Notes: generated by a model not told the origin, from the sequence alone. Positions 8,963-17,830 are shown, counted from the first letter of the stretch. The stretch is 64,000 bases of DNA from Streptomyces sp. V1I1 (GCF_030817355.1 NZ_JAUSZH010000001.1:5394501-5458500); one strand, 5' to 3'. Made by a program: numbers and translations.

Positions 8963-9379
8963 CTACGTCTGAGGAAAGTCCCAGGTGAGCATCGCGAACA
9001 CACCGTCGTCCTTCGCTCCCGCCGAGCGGTACGTCGCGAGCGCCGGGTCGTTGTCCGTGTCCACGCCGACCCACATGTCGTAGCAGCCCCGCTCCCGCGC
9101 CACCTTGAGCAACGCCTCGACCAGCGCCCTTCCGATGCCGCGCCTGCGGTACGCCTCGTCCACCGACAGCTCGTACAGGCACATCTCCGAGCCCTTGTCG
9201 GGATGGAGCATCTCGATGCCCGACACCATCCCGGCCGGCGCCCTGTCCACGTACGCGATCAGCATCAGATGCCCGGGGGAGGCCAGGAAGCGCTCGGCCC
9301 ACTCCGCACGCGCCGGGCCGTCGTAGAGGTGCTCGGCCGCGGTGAGCTCGGCGACAGTCGTCGCGCGCCGGATGTCCAT
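8963..9379 (-). CDS. GNAT-family N-acetyltransferase, AAC(3)-I-like
   Basis: A 138-residue single-domain acetyl-CoA-dependent acetyltransferase. The acetyl-CoA pyrophosphate loop is seen in the motif A segment VDEAYRRRGIGRALVEALL, preceded by the LYELSV strand and followed by a YDMWVGVDTDNDPALATYRS segment. The length and the ELSVDEAYRRRGIG pattern resemble the aminoglycoside 3-N-acetyltransferase AAC(3)-I group, but many Streptomyces chromosomal homologues have unknown substrates, so resistance is not claimed. It is transcribed alone, divergently from the hydrolase/ABC fusion gene at 9525. Confidence 0.82.
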   Translation of the reverse strand: MDIRRATTVAELTAAEHLYDGPARAEWAERFLASPGHLMLIAYVDRAPAGMVSGIEMLHPDKGSEMCLYELSVDEAYRRRGIGRALVEALLKVARERGCYDMWVGVDTDNDPALATYRSAGAKDDGVFAMLTWDFPQT

Positions 9380-9524
9380 ACGGGTCCCTTTCCTGGCCCT
9401 TTCCCTACGGGGGTGCGTACCGCGTCTGGTGTAGGGCGACCGTACTCCGTACTACTTGCGGAGGCTCATGAGTTCCGCCTGGCGGCAGCCGAGACGGCAC
9501 AGGGGATCCGCTTAGGGTTCAACC

Positions 9525-12290
9525 ATGCAGATCCGACTTCCCCGGCCGCGCGGCCGATGGCTCGCAGGCGTGGCCGCCTTCGCCGTCCTGGCCGGCGCGG
9601 GCACCTGGACCGCGGTCGCCGACGACGGCGCACCGGCCGTGCACCGTGAGGACCGGGTGCAGGAAATGCCCGGGGCGAAGATCGACACCTCCTACTTCAC
9701 GACGGGCGGCACGGAGCGCCGGCCCGCCGTGCTCATCGGGCACGGCTTCGGCGGCAGCAAGGACGATGTCCGCGCCCAGGCCGAGAAGCTGGCCCGCGAC
9801 GGATACGCCGTGCTGACCTGGTCCGCCCGCGGCCACGGCACGTCCACCGGGCAGATCGGGCTCAACGATCCCGCATTCGAGGTCAAGGACGTCTCCCGGC
9901 TGATCGACTGGCTGGCGAAACGGCCCGAGGTGCGGCTGGACGCGGACGGCGATCCGCGCGTCGGCATGACCGGTTCCTCCTACGGCGGGGCGATCTCGCT
10001 GCTCGCCGCCGGACACGACAAGCGCGTCGACGCGATCGCCCCCCAGATCACCTACTGGAACCTGGCCGACGCCCTCTTCCCGAACGGCGTCTTCAAGAAG
10101 CTTTGGGCCGGGATCTTCTTCTCCACCGGCTCCGCGGCCGGCACGGACGGAGCCGCCCCCGCCGACGCGCCCGCAGGAGACGCCCCGGCCGGTCCCGCGA
10201 CTGCGGGCGACGCGGCAACAGCCGCCGGTGCGGCCAAGGCCGACGCGGCCGAGGGCCCCGCGAACCCGGGCGGCTGCGGGCGCTTCCAGCCCGCGCTGTG
10301 CGCCATGTACGAACGCGTCGCCGTCGCCGGAAAGCCCGACGCCGCAGCCCGTACGCTCCTCGAAAGCCGCAGTCCCTCCGCCGTCGGCGACCGCATCAAG
10401 GTGCCCGCGCTCATCGTGCAGGGCCAGGCCGACTCCCTCTTCCCGCTCTCGCACGCCGACGCCATGGCCAAGCGGATCAGCGCCAATGGCGCACCCGTCT
10501 CGGTAGACTGGATCGCCGGCGGGCACGACGGCGGCGACCGGGAGACCGGCCGCGTCGAGGGCCGCATCGGCGACTGGTTCGACCGGTATCTGGGGCAGGA
10601 CAAGGGCGCGGACACAGGACCCGCCTTCCGCGTCAGCCGGACCGGAGGCGTCGACTCCACGGATGGCGAGGCCCTGCTGCGCGGCGCGACCGGCGACAGT
10701 TACCCGGGTCTCGCGAGCGGCGCAGAGCCGATCCCGCTCACCGGCCGCGAGCAGCGCTTCGCCAACCCGGCCGGCGCGGGCCCGCCCGCCATCTCCGCGG
10801 TCCCGGGCCTCGGCGGCGGACTCGGCCGGCTCTCCTCTCTCGGCGTCGGCCTCTCGCTCGACTTCCCCGGCCAGTCCGCACGCTTCGAGTCCGCGCCGCT
10901 GGACCGGTCACTGCGGATCACGGGCTCGCCGACCGTCCGGGTCAAGGTCGCCTCCAGCAGCGGCGACGCCGTCCTGTTCGGGAAGGTGTACGACGTAGGG
11001 CCCGACGGCCGCCAACAGGTGCTGCCCTCCCAGCTCGTCGCGCCGGTCCGCGTCGAGAACGCCAAGCAGGGCAAGGACGTCACACTGACCCTGCCCGCCG
11101 TGGACCACGACGTCGACGCCGGACACCGGCTGCGGCTTGTCCTGTCGGCGACGGACCTCGGCTATGCCTCGCCGGCCGCCCCCGCCACGTACACCGTCTC
11201 TCTCCTGGATGCGGGCGCGCTCGCCGTGCCCACCGCGCCCGCCGTGAAGACCCAGGCCGCGGGACTGCCTTGGTGGACCTGGGCGCTCCCGGCCGCGGGC
11301 GCGCTGATCGCGGCGGCGCTGCTGCTCACCGCCCGGCGCAGGGCCCTCGCCCCGCCACCCGACCCCGAGCGTGCCGAAGTGCCCCTGGAAATCACCGGCT
11401 TGACCAAGCGGTACGCCAAGTCCGCGGACCGGTATGCCGTACGGGAGCTGTCCTTCCGTGTCGAGAAGGGGCAGGTCCTCGGCCTCCTCGGCCCCAACGG
11501 CGCGGGCAAGACCACCACCCTTCGCATGCTGATGGGGCTCATCCGGCCCGACGACGGTGAGATCCGCGTCTTCGGCCACGCCATCCGGCCGGGTGCGCCC
11601 GTGCTCTCCCGGGTCGGCGCATTCGTCGAGGGCGCCGGCTTCCTGCCGCATATGTCGGGCCGCGACAACCTGGAGCTGTACTGGCGGGCCACCGGCCGGC
11701 CAGCGAGCGACGCGCACATCGAGGAGGCCCTGGAGATCGCGGGTCTCGGCGACGCCCTCGCCCGCGCCGTACGCACCTACTCGCAGGGCATGCGCCAGCG
11801 ACTCGCCATCGCCCAGGCCATGCTCGGCATGCCGGATCTGCTGATCCTCGACGAGCCGACGAACGGACTCGACCCGCCCCAGATCCGCGAGATGCGGGAC
11901 GTGATGATCCGGTACGCGGCCGGGGGCCGGACCGTCATCGTCTCCAGTCACCTCCTCTCCGAGGTCGAGCAGTCCTGCACCCATCTGGTGGTCATGGACC
12001 GCGGCCGGCTGGTGCAGGCGGGACCGGTCGCTGAGATCACCGGAGAGAGCGACACACTGCTCGTCACCACCGCGGAGGAGGTGCCGGAGCCGGTGGTCGA
12101 GAAGATCGCCGCGCTGCCCGGGATCGGTTCGGCGACCCGTACGGACGAAGGACTGCTCGTACGGCTCGACGGGGCCACCGCCACCGGAATGATCGCCGAA
12201 CTCGTCCGGCTGGACGTGCCGTTGACGGGCGTCGGTCCGCACCGCCGCCTGGAGGATGCCTTCCTCAACCTGATCGGAGGATCCGCATGA
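9525..12290 (+). CDS. Fusion of a secreted-type alpha/beta hydrolase with an ABC transporter ATPase
   Basis: A 921-residue two-enzyme fusion. Residues 1-30 form a membrane anchor or signal-like helix (WLAGVAAFAVLAGAGTW). Residues about 45-360 are an alpha/beta hydrolase of the CocE/X-Pro-dipeptidyl-peptidase type with nucleophile Ser in GSSYGG, Asp in QGQADSLFP and His in AGGHDGG. Residues about 370-560 are a beta-rich domain typical of that family. A second membrane helix (WWTWALPAAGALIAAALLL) follows, then a complete ABC ATPase with Walker A GPNGAGKTT, signature TYSQGMRQR and Walker B LLILDEPTNG. The layout implies the hydrolase is outside and the ATPase inside, tethered by the second helix. 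The permease follows with an ATGA overlap. Substrate unknown. Confidence 0.85.
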   Translation: MQIRLPRPRGRWLAGVAAFAVLAGAGTWTAVADDGAPAVHREDRVQEMPGAKIDTSYFTTGGTERRPAVLIGHGFGGSKDDVRAQAEKLARDGYAVLTWSARGHGTSTGQIGLNDPAFEVKDVSRLIDWLAKRPEVRLDADGDPRVGMTGSSYGGAISLLAAGHDKRVDAIAPQITYWNLADALFPNGVFKKLWAGIFFSTGSAAGTDGAAPADAPAGDAPAGPATAGDAATAAGAAKADAAEGPANPGGCGRFQPALCAMYERVAVAGKPDAAARTLLESRSPSAVGDRIKVPALIVQGQADSLFPLSHADAMAKRISANGAPVSVDWIAGGHDGGDRETGRVEGRIGDWFDRYLGQDKGADTGPAFRVSRTGGVDSTDGEALLRGATGDSYPGLASGAEPIPLTGREQRFANPAGAGPPAISAVPGLGGGLGRLSSLGVGLSLDFPGQSARFESAPLDRSLRITGSPTVRVKVASSSGDAVLFGKVYDVGPDGRQQVLPSQLVAPVRVENAKQGKDVTLTLPAVDHDVDAGHRLRLVLSATDLGYASPAAPATYTVSLLDAGALAVPTAPAVKTQAAGLPWWTWALPAAGALIAAALLLTARRRALAPPPDPERAEVPLEITGLTKRYAKSADRYAVRELSFRVEKGQVLGLLGPNGAGKTTTLRMLMGLIRPDDGEIRVFGHAIRPGAPVLSRVGAFVEGAGFLPHMSGRDNLELYWRATGRPASDAHIEEALEIAGLGDALARAVRTYSQGMRQRLAIAQAMLGMPDLLILDEPTNGLDPPQIREMRDVMIRYAAGGRTVIVSSHLLSEVEQSCTHLVVMDRGRLVQAGPVAEITGESDTLLVTTAEEVPEPVVEKIAALPGIGSATRTDEGLLVRLDGATATGMIAELVRLDVPLTGVGPHRRLEDAFLNLIGGSA

Positions 12291-13144
12291 GCACGCTGGT
12301 CGATTCGGCCCCGGGCTACCGGGCACGGCACACCCTGCCGCTGCGTGTCGAGGCGGTACGGCAGCTGAAGCGCAGACGGACGCTGGTGATGGCCGGGGTG
12401 CTGGCCGCGCTGCCCCTCATTCTGATCGCCGCCTTCGCGATCGGCGGCACCCCGGACGGCGGGGAGAACGGCCGGATCACTCTGATCGACACCGCCACCG
12501 CGTCGGGCGCGAACTTCGCCGCCACCTGTCTGTTCGTCTCTGCGGGCTTCCTGCTGGTGGTGCCGGTGGCCCTCTTCCACGGAGACACCGTGGCCTCGGA
12601 GGCCAACTGGTCCTCGCTGCGCTATCTGCTGGCAGCCCCTGTCCCGCGCACCCGGCTGCTGTGGTCCAAGCTGGCGGTGGCGCTCGGCTTCAGTGCGGCG
12701 GCCATGGTGCTTCTGCCGCTGGTGGCCCTGGCGGCGGGCACCGCGGCATACGGCTGGGGGCCGCTGAAACTGCCCACAGGCGGCTCCCTGGCCGCCGGCG
12801 ACACGGTGTCGCGGCTGGCGCTGGTCGTGGCGTTCATCTTCTTCTCCCAACTGGTCACCGCAGGGCTTGCGTTCTGGCTGTCTACCAAGACCGACGCCCC
12901 GCTGGGCGCGGTCGGCGGAGCGGTCGGACTGACGATCATCGGCAATGTGCTGGACGCGGTCACGGCGCTCGGGTCGTGGCGCGATGTGCTGCCCGCGCAC
13001 TGGCAGTTCGCATGGATCGATGCGCTCCAGCCGCAGCTGGAGTGGAACGGCATGGTGAAGGGCGCGGCCGTCTCGGTGACATACGCCCTGGTGCTGTTCG
13101 CGCTCGCCTTCCGGAACTTCTCCCGCAAGGACATCGTGTCGTAG
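12287..13144 (+). CDS. ABC-2 type transporter permease
   Basis: A 285-residue integral membrane subunit that partners the ATPase half of the preceding fusion protein (ATGA overlap, 12287-12290). About six membrane helices are visible, including TLVMAGVLAALPLILIAAFA, LFVSAGFLLVVPVALF, VALGFSAAAMVLLPLVALAA, ALVVAFIFFSQLVTAGLAFW and VSVTYALVLFALAFRNF. Such ATPase-permease pairs generally export drugs, lipids or peptides; the substrate cannot be read here. A GC hairpin (13146-13167) follows the stop and separates it from the convergent regulator. Confidence 0.85.
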   Translation: MSTLVDSAPGYRARHTLPLRVEAVRQLKRRRTLVMAGVLAALPLILIAAFAIGGTPDGGENGRITLIDTATASGANFAATCLFVSAGFLLVVPVALFHGDTVASEANWSSLRYLLAAPVPRTRLLWSKLAVALGFSAAAMVLLPLVALAAGTAAYGWGPLKLPTGGSLAAGDTVSRLALVVAFIFFSQLVTAGLAFWLSTKTDAPLGAVGGAVGLTIIGNVLDAVTALGSWRDVLPAHWQFAWIDALQPQLEWNGMVKGAAVSVTYALVLFALAFRNFSRKDIVS

Positions 13145-13145
13145 T

Positions 13146-13167
13146 CGCCGGCGGAGACCCGCCGGCG
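13146..13167. terminator. Terminator between the ABC permease and the convergent regulator
   Basis: CGCCGGCGG (13146-13154) pairs perfectly with CCGCCGGCG (13159-13167) around a 4-nt loop, 2 bp after the permease stop. Confidence 0.75.
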
Positions 13168-13189
13168 CAGACCGCCGGCGTAGGGCTCG

Positions 13190-13891
13190 CTACACCCAGC
13201 CCCGACGAGCCGCTTCCGCTCCCGCCCGGAAACGGCTCGTCGTGCCGAGGTCGGTGAGCAGTTCACCGACGCGGCGGCTGTACGTACGCCCGGACATGCC
13301 GAGGCGGGTCGCGGCCGTCTCGTCCGTGAGCCCGGCGAGCAGGGCCAGGAGCACCGGCTGCAGATGGGCCGGCACGGCGCCGGGCACGGTGTGCCGGGTC
13401 AGATTGTCACCGGTGTCCCACCAGGCGCGGTGCGTGCGCACCAGGGCCTGGACAACGACGGGGTCGCGGATCAACAGCACGCCGTTGAAGTGCAGTTCCA
13501 GATCGAGGGGAACGGCAGCGACCGAACGGTCGGCGACAACCATTTTGAACGGGATGGAGTCCGTCACCCGCGTCGCGCCGGGGCAGAGCCACGGCTGCGC
13601 AAGATGGGTCAGCCCGTGCCGGGGCGCGATCCGCCTGACCGCCGCGGTCTGTTCGGCGGCCGTACGAACACAGGCGCCACCGAATTCCAGGAACGGCTCC
13701 GGGATGCCGTGGCCCAGCGCGCTCGCCGGGTCGTCGAAGCTGAGGAGCTCATGGCGCGCCGAGCGGACCAGCCCTGCCAGGGCCGCTCTCACCTGAGTCA
13801 CTCCCTGAACCGGCTGCCCCGGCGCTTCGCGCAGGACAGACCGAGAGACCTCCCGACCGAGCACGGAGCCCGGGGCCACCCCCACTGCCAT
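13190..13891 (-). CDS. LuxR-type helix-turn-helix transcriptional regulator
   Basis: A 233-residue regulator from ATG 13891. The C-terminal 60 residues form a LuxR/GerE-like helix-turn-helix (LTDETAATRLGMSGRTYSRR then VGELLTDLGTTSRFRAGAEA). The region before it (about 60-160) has the mixed alpha/beta look of the sensor domain in orphan LuxR/TrmB-like Streptomyces regulators, with no phosphoacceptor receiver motif. It is divergent from the VWA lipoprotein gene with 266 bp between them, so it may act on that promoter; this is inferred from position only. Confidence 0.7.
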   Translation of the reverse strand: MAVGVAPGSVLGREVSRSVLREAPGQPVQGVTQVRAALAGLVRSARHELLSFDDPASALGHGIPEPFLEFGGACVRTAAEQTAAVRRIAPRHGLTHLAQPWLCPGATRVTDSIPFKMVVADRSVAAVPLDLELHFNGVLLIRDPVVVQALVRTHRAWWDTGDNLTRHTVPGAVPAHLQPVLLALLAGLTDETAATRLGMSGRTYSRRVGELLTDLGTTSRFRAGAEAARRGWV

Positions 13892-14157
13892 GACAGATCA
13901 TCCCCCGCCCTTCACACGCCACACGGCCCGTCCCCTCGGATCCGTATGCCACTCCATGTACAACCACGATTGCACATGGTGACAAGTTCCGGTTCGCGGC
14001 TGGCGAGTCATTGCCATTCCTTTCGGTTCCGGGAACGGTTCCGGGCAACTCCCGCCCGCCGTTGCCGCATTGAGATTCATCCGCAACTCCTTCGACAGCT
14101 CCCCGGGGCCGTCTCGGACGTCACATTCACAAGTGCTGACGACCCAGGGGAGCCCAG
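13892..14157. promoter_or_regulatory. Divergent intergenic region upstream of the VWA lipoprotein and LuxR-type regulator
   Basis: A 266-bp gap between divergent starts, AT-richer than its surroundings, presumably holding both promoters. A GGGG-containing ribosome site (CCCAGGGGAGCCCAG) lies just before ATG 14158. No clear operator palindrome was found. Confidence 0.5.
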
Positions 14158-15774
14158 ATGAAGCTCAGCGCACGGACGTACAGGGGAGTGCTGGCCGCGG
14201 TCCTGGCCGGCGGCATGCTGCTGACCGCCGGCTGCGGCGGTGGCGGCGGCCACGCCGACCGGACCTCCCAGGGCGGCGCCAAGGAGCGGGCGAACGACGG
14301 CGCGAGGCCCGATCCCGCGCCGATAGCGCCGGACGGGGGAGGAGGCGCGCCCGCCACGGGAGTGGACGGAGGGGCTGACGGGGCGCGGGAGGGCGACGCG
14401 TTCCGGGAGTCCGAACGGGCCCCCGACTATCTGTCGACCTTCGCGCTCGACGTGGACACCGCCTCGTACGGCTATGCTCGCCGCACCCTCGCCGACGGGC
14501 GGCGGCCGGAGCCAGGTCAGATCCGGCCCGAGGAGTTCATCAACAGCTTCCGGCAGGACTACCCGCGGCCGAAGGGCGACGGCTTCTCGGTGACGGTCGA
14601 CGGGGCGCGGCCCGGCAGCGCGGAGGGCGAGATCCGCGGCCGGGGCGATGACGGAGCGGGCGGCGGGGACTGGTCGTTGGTGCGCGTGGGTCTCTCCACC
14701 CGCCCCTCCGACCGCAAGGGTGAACGGCCGCCGGCCGCCCTCACCTTCGTCATCGACATCTCCGGCTCCATGGCGGAGCCGGGCCGGCTCGATCTGGTCA
14801 AGGAGTCGCTGGGCATCCTCACCGACGAGCTGCGCGACGACGACTCGATGGCGCTGGTCACCTTCAGCGACGAGGCCAAGACGCGGCTGCCGATGACCAG
14901 GGTCGACGACAACCGCGACCGTATCCACGAGGTGATCGACAGCCTGGAGCCCACGGACTCCACCAATGTCGAGGCGGGCGTGCGGCAGGGCTACGACGAG
15001 GCGGTCGAGGGCCGTCGCCGCGGGGCCACCAACCGCGTCGTCCTCCTCTCCGACGCACTCGCCAACACCGGCGAGACCGAGGCCGACGCGATCCTCGACC
15101 GGATCGACGACGCCCGTCGCACGTACGGCATCACGCTCTTCGGCGTGGGCGTCGGCAGTGAGTACGGCGATGCGCTGATGGAGCGGCTCGCCGACAAGGG
15201 CGACGGGCACACCACGTATGTCTCCACCAGCGAGCAGGCCAGGAAGGTCTTCTGCGACCAGCTGCCCACGCATGTCGAACTGCGCGCACGGGACGCCAAG
15301 GCGCAGGTGGCTTTCGACCCGAAGACCGTCCAGCAGTTCCGGCTCATCGGATACGAGAACCGCGCGGTCGAGGACGAGGACTTCCGCAACGACACGGTGG
15401 ACGGCGGCGAGGTCGGCCCGGGCCATACGGTGACGGCGCTGTATGCCGTACGGCTCAGGGAAGGCGCGAGCGGTCACGTCGCGACGGCGACCGTCCGCTG
15501 GCTCGACCCGAGGACGCGGGCGCCGCACGAACAGACGGGCTCGGTCGAGACGGACGCGGTCGACGGCGCGCTGTGGGACGGGGGCTCGAAGCGGCTCCAA
15601 GTCACCGCGGTCGCGGCGTACTTCGCAGAATCAATGCGGGGCGGCTCGATGCCCGGGGCGCCGGGGCTGGGCGAACTGGTGGGCCGGGCGAGGAAGCTGG
15701 CGGGCTCGACGGAGGACGGCGCGGTGCGTGAGCTGGCGGAGGCGATCGCTCAGGCGCAGCGCGTACGGGACTGA
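14158..15774 (+). CDS. Lipoprotein with von Willebrand factor A domain (YfbK-like)
   Basis: A 538-residue cell-surface lipoprotein. The signal peptide ends in the lipobox LTAGC, with the lipidated Cys at residue 26. A Gly/Asp-rich linker follows, then a conserved N-terminal segment (YLSTFALDVDTASYGYARRT; vWF-A N-terminal family) and a VWA domain with an intact MIDAS motif (VIDISGSM). The C terminus matches the DUF3520-type tail of YfbK-like proteins. Such proteins bind divalent cations and protein ligands at the membrane. It is preceded by the divergent LuxR-type regulator and followed 67 bp later by a DUF1772 membrane protein. Partner and role unknown. Confidence 0.85.
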   Translation: MKLSARTYRGVLAAVLAGGMLLTAGCGGGGGHADRTSQGGAKERANDGARPDPAPIAPDGGGGAPATGVDGGADGAREGDAFRESERAPDYLSTFALDVDTASYGYARRTLADGRRPEPGQIRPEEFINSFRQDYPRPKGDGFSVTVDGARPGSAEGEIRGRGDDGAGGGDWSLVRVGLSTRPSDRKGERPPAALTFVIDISGSMAEPGRLDLVKESLGILTDELRDDDSMALVTFSDEAKTRLPMTRVDDNRDRIHEVIDSLEPTDSTNVEAGVRQGYDEAVEGRRRGATNRVVLLSDALANTGETEADAILDRIDDARRTYGITLFGVGVGSEYGDALMERLADKGDGHTTYVSTSEQARKVFCDQLPTHVELRARDAKAQVAFDPKTVQQFRLIGYENRAVEDEDFRNDTVDGGEVGPGHTVTALYAVRLREGASGHVATATVRWLDPRTRAPHEQTGSVETDAVDGALWDGGSKRLQVTAVAAYFAESMRGGSMPGAPGLGELVGRARKLAGSTEDGAVRELAEAIAQAQRVRD

Positions 15775-15841
15775 GGGGGAGGGGGACGGGCGGCGCGGCG
15801 CGATGCCGCGTCGTCCGTCCCCTCGCGTCATGATGTGCGCC

Positions 15842-16315
15842 ATGGCCACCCTTCTCCTCGCCCTCGCCATCATCTTCACGGGGCTGTACGCGGGCTTCAT
15901 GCTGACCTTCCAGATCTCGGTCATGCCCGCGCTCGCCCGGCTGTCGGACGACCAGTTCCTGCCGGCCATGCGCCGTATCAACGAGGTCGTACCGCGCCCT
16001 GCCTTCCTTCTCCTCTTCCTCGGGATCATCGCGTTCCCCGCCGCGGCACTCGCCGTGCCCGTCGACGGGCGCACGGACACCCAGCGATGGCTGATCGTCG
16101 CGGGCCTGGTGTGCGCGGTCATCAACCATCTGATCACCATCGTCGGCAACATCCCGCTGAACAACGCCCTCGCCGCGGCGGAGAACCTCTCTCCGGCCGC
16201 CCCCGACAGCGAGGTTCGCGCGGCCTTCGAGCCCCGTTGGAACCTCCTGCACCTGATCCGCACCCTGTTCACGCTCGCGTCGTTCGCCCTGCTGGTCGGC
16301 GCCGCGCTGCAGTGA
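15842..16315 (+). CDS. DUF1772 (anthrone-oxygenase-like fold) membrane protein
   Basis: A 157-residue membrane protein with four predicted helices: LLALAIIFTGLYAGFMLTF, FLLLFLGIIAFPAAALAV, WLIVAGLVCAVINHLITIV and IRTLFTLASFALLVGAAL. The GNIPLNNAL motif after helix three and the EPRWNLLHLIRT segment before helix four are typical of the DUF1772 family, which includes anthrone oxygenases of the AknX/HypC type as well as many uncharacterised members. ATG 15842 starts right at the first helix; ATG 15830 would add four residues. It sits at the left border of the polyketide cluster but looks like an ordinary chromosomal gene. Confidence 0.75.
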   Translation: MATLLLALAIIFTGLYAGFMLTFQISVMPALARLSDDQFLPAMRRINEVVPRPAFLLLFLGIIAFPAAALAVPVDGRTDTQRWLIVAGLVCAVINHLITIVGNIPLNNALAAAENLSPAAPDSEVRAAFEPRWNLLHLIRTLFTLASFALLVGAALQ

Positions 16316-16383
16316 CCGTGAACAGGCCGGAGGAAACCGTCGCTTTAGCGGCCTGGCGCAAGCTCGTGGCCGAGTGCATGTGA
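16312..16383 (+). CDS. Possible 23-codon leader or remnant ORF with a TTA codon
   Basis: GTG 16312 overlaps the DUF1772 stop (GTGA) and opens a 23-codon frame (VTVNRPEETVALAAWRKLVA then ECM) that ends 25 bp before the thioesterase start. It contains one TTA leucine codon (GCTTTAGCG), rare in this genome and read by the bldA tRNA. It could be a translated leader, a gene remnant, or chance. No homology is recognised. Confidence 0.2.
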   Translation: MTVNRPEETVALAAWRKLVAECM

Positions 16384-16408
16384 TCACTGGCGTACGGAGG
16401 AGACAGGC

Positions 16409-17170
16409 ATGGCGGGGATCATCGTCGACAGCGAGCTGTGGATCAGGCGGTACCACTCCTTGCCGGCCGGCGGCGAGGAGCGCATTGGGCTCGTGTGCTT
16501 TCCGCATGCGGGCGGCTCGGCAAGCTACTTCCACGCACTGTCGGGGTTGCTGAGTCCGGCGGTCGAGGTGCTCGCCGTGCAGTATCCGGGGCGGCAGGAC
16601 CGGCGGGCCGAGGCGCCGGCGGACGACCTCCAGGAGCTGGCGTCGGGAGTGATCGCCGCGCTGGAGCCGTGGGCGGACCGGCCGCTCGCGTACTTCGGGC
16701 ACAGCATGGGTGCGCTCGTCGCGTTCGAGGCGGCCCGCCGTCTGCCGCCGCAGGTGCTGTTCGTGTCGGGACGGCGAGCGCCGTCGACCCACCGGCCGGA
16801 GGCGTTTCATCTGCTCGACGACGACGGGCTGGTGGCCGAGACAGAGGCGCTGAGCGGGACCGACGCACGGCTGCTGGCCGATCCGGAGATGCGGGAGCTG
16901 ATCCTGCCGCCGCTGCGGGCCGACTACCGGGCGATCGAGACCTACAGCCCGGACGCGGACGCCGTCGTCGAAACACCGCTCGAGGCCCTGCTCGGAGACC
17001 GCGACCCGCGGGTCACCGAAGAGGAGGCGCGGGCCTGGAGCGCCCACACCACGGGGGAGTTCGCGCTGAACGTCTTTCCCGGCGGCGGGCACTTCTATCT
17101 GTCGGACCAGGACTACGCAGCGGACCTGGCAGCCCTGATCACTCGCAGAGTCGCCCGGCCGGCCCGCTGA
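16409..17170 (+). CDS. Type II (editing) thioesterase
   Basis: A 253-residue free-standing alpha/beta-hydrolase thioesterase that removes stalled or decarboxylated acyl groups from PKS acyl carrier proteins. Family marks: the opening LVCFPHAGGSASYFHAL, nucleophile Ser99 in GHSMGA, and the catalytic His in GGGHFYL. The start is ATG 16409 behind GGAGGAG. It is the leftmost recognisable gene of the polyketide cluster, plus strand, convergent with the TetR gene. The equivalent in abyssomicin clusters is AbyT. The PKS proteins in this window have no integrated thioesterase, and this type II enzyme is not expected to do the final release. Confidence 0.92.
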   Translation: MAGIIVDSELWIRRYHSLPAGGEERIGLVCFPHAGGSASYFHALSGLLSPAVEVLAVQYPGRQDRRAEAPADDLQELASGVIAALEPWADRPLAYFGHSMGALVAFEAARRLPPQVLFVSGRRAPSTHRPEAFHLLDDDGLVAETEALSGTDARLLADPEMRELILPPLRADYRAIETYSPDADAVVETPLEALLGDRDPRVTEEEARAWSAHTTGEFALNVFPGGGHFYLSDQDYAADLAALITRRVARPAR

Positions 17171-17197
17171 CCCGACGACCCGCCCACCCGCTGACCG

Positions 17198-17743
17198 TCA
17201 CCGGCGCGGCGGCCACAGCCCGTCGATGAGGACGGTCAGGACCTGGTCGGCCTCGTCGGGGGCGTGCTCCCGGGCCCACGCCGCGGAGGCGATCAGCGCG
17301 AACAGCTCGTTGGGGGAGGTGTCGTCGCGCACCTCCCCGGACCGCTGCGCCCGCTCCAGGAGATGCTGGCCCGACGACTGCATGGACGTACAGGCGTTGT
17401 TCAACTCGGACGCCTCGTCCTTGAGGCTGTCCATCAACAGGGTCACCAGCCCCCGGTACGTCGTCGCATGCGCCACCGCGGCCCGCACCCACGTCGCCAG
17501 CGCCTCACCCGCGGGCTCCGTGGTCAGCAACTCCTCGGCAGTGGTGCCGAGTTCCTTGATGCTGTCGTGCAGCATCGTCTTCAGCAGGCTCTCCCGGGTG
17601 GGGAAGTGCCGGTAGAGGGTTGCGTTTCCCAGCCCCGCTTGCCGGGCGATGTCGTCGAGCGACGTGTGGATACCGTGCTTGTCGAAGGCCGTCTTGGCCT
17701 CCGACAGGAGTCGCTCGTAGTTGCGGCGGGCGTCTGCGCGCAT
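17198..17743 (-). CDS. TetR-family transcriptional repressor
   Basis: A 181-residue repressor. ATG 17743 is chosen because AAGGAGAGAG precedes it and the product starts with the usual basic leader (RADARRNYERLL). The N-terminal helix-turn-helix is clear (SLDDIARQAGLGNATLYRHF), followed by a ligand-binding helical domain of the type often paired with MFS exporters. It follows PKS-A on the minus strand but is separated by a strong hairpin. A palindrome CCGGGG-N5-CCCCGG (17811-17827) lies upstream. Two promoters elsewhere in the cluster (47.3 kb, 53.5 kb) carry GGGG-N5-CCC operators, so this protein is a reasonable candidate for their repressor; that link is inference. Confidence 0.85.
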   Translation of the reverse strand: MRADARRNYERLLSEAKTAFDKHGIHTSLDDIARQAGLGNATLYRHFPTRESLLKTMLHDSIKELGTTAEELLTTEPAGEALATWVRAAVAHATTYRGLVTLLMDSLKDEASELNNACTSMQSSGQHLLERAQRSGEVRDDTSPNELFALIASAAWAREHAPDEADQVLTVLIDGLWPPRR

Positions 17744-17774
17744 CGGGCTGCTCTCTCCTTGCCGTCCAGGGAGC

Positions 17775-17807
17775 GGTGCTGCTCCCGTCGGTGACGGCAG
17801 CAGCACC
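17775..17807 (-). terminator. Terminator after the PKS-B/PKS-A operon
   Basis: The arms GGTGCTGCTcCCGTC (17775-17789) and GACGGcAGCAGCACC (17793-17807) give a 15-bp stem with one C-C mismatch and a 3-nt loop, between the PKS-A stop (17831) and the TetR start (17743). Confidence 0.75.
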
Positions 17808-17810
17808 AAA

Positions 17811-17827
17811 CCGGGGTATGCCCCCGG
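17811..17827. promoter_or_regulatory. Palindrome upstream of the TetR gene, possible autoregulatory operator
   Basis: CCGGGG-TATGC-CCCCGG is a perfect 6-bp dyad with 5-nt centre. A -10-like TAGAAT on the minus strand (17833 to 17828) overlaps the PKS-A stop codon, which would put the palindrome at the TetR transcription start. The GGGG-N5-CCCC spacing equals that of the operators at 47.3 and 53.5 kb, but the centre differs. Confidence 0.4.
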
Positions 17828-17830
17828 ATT

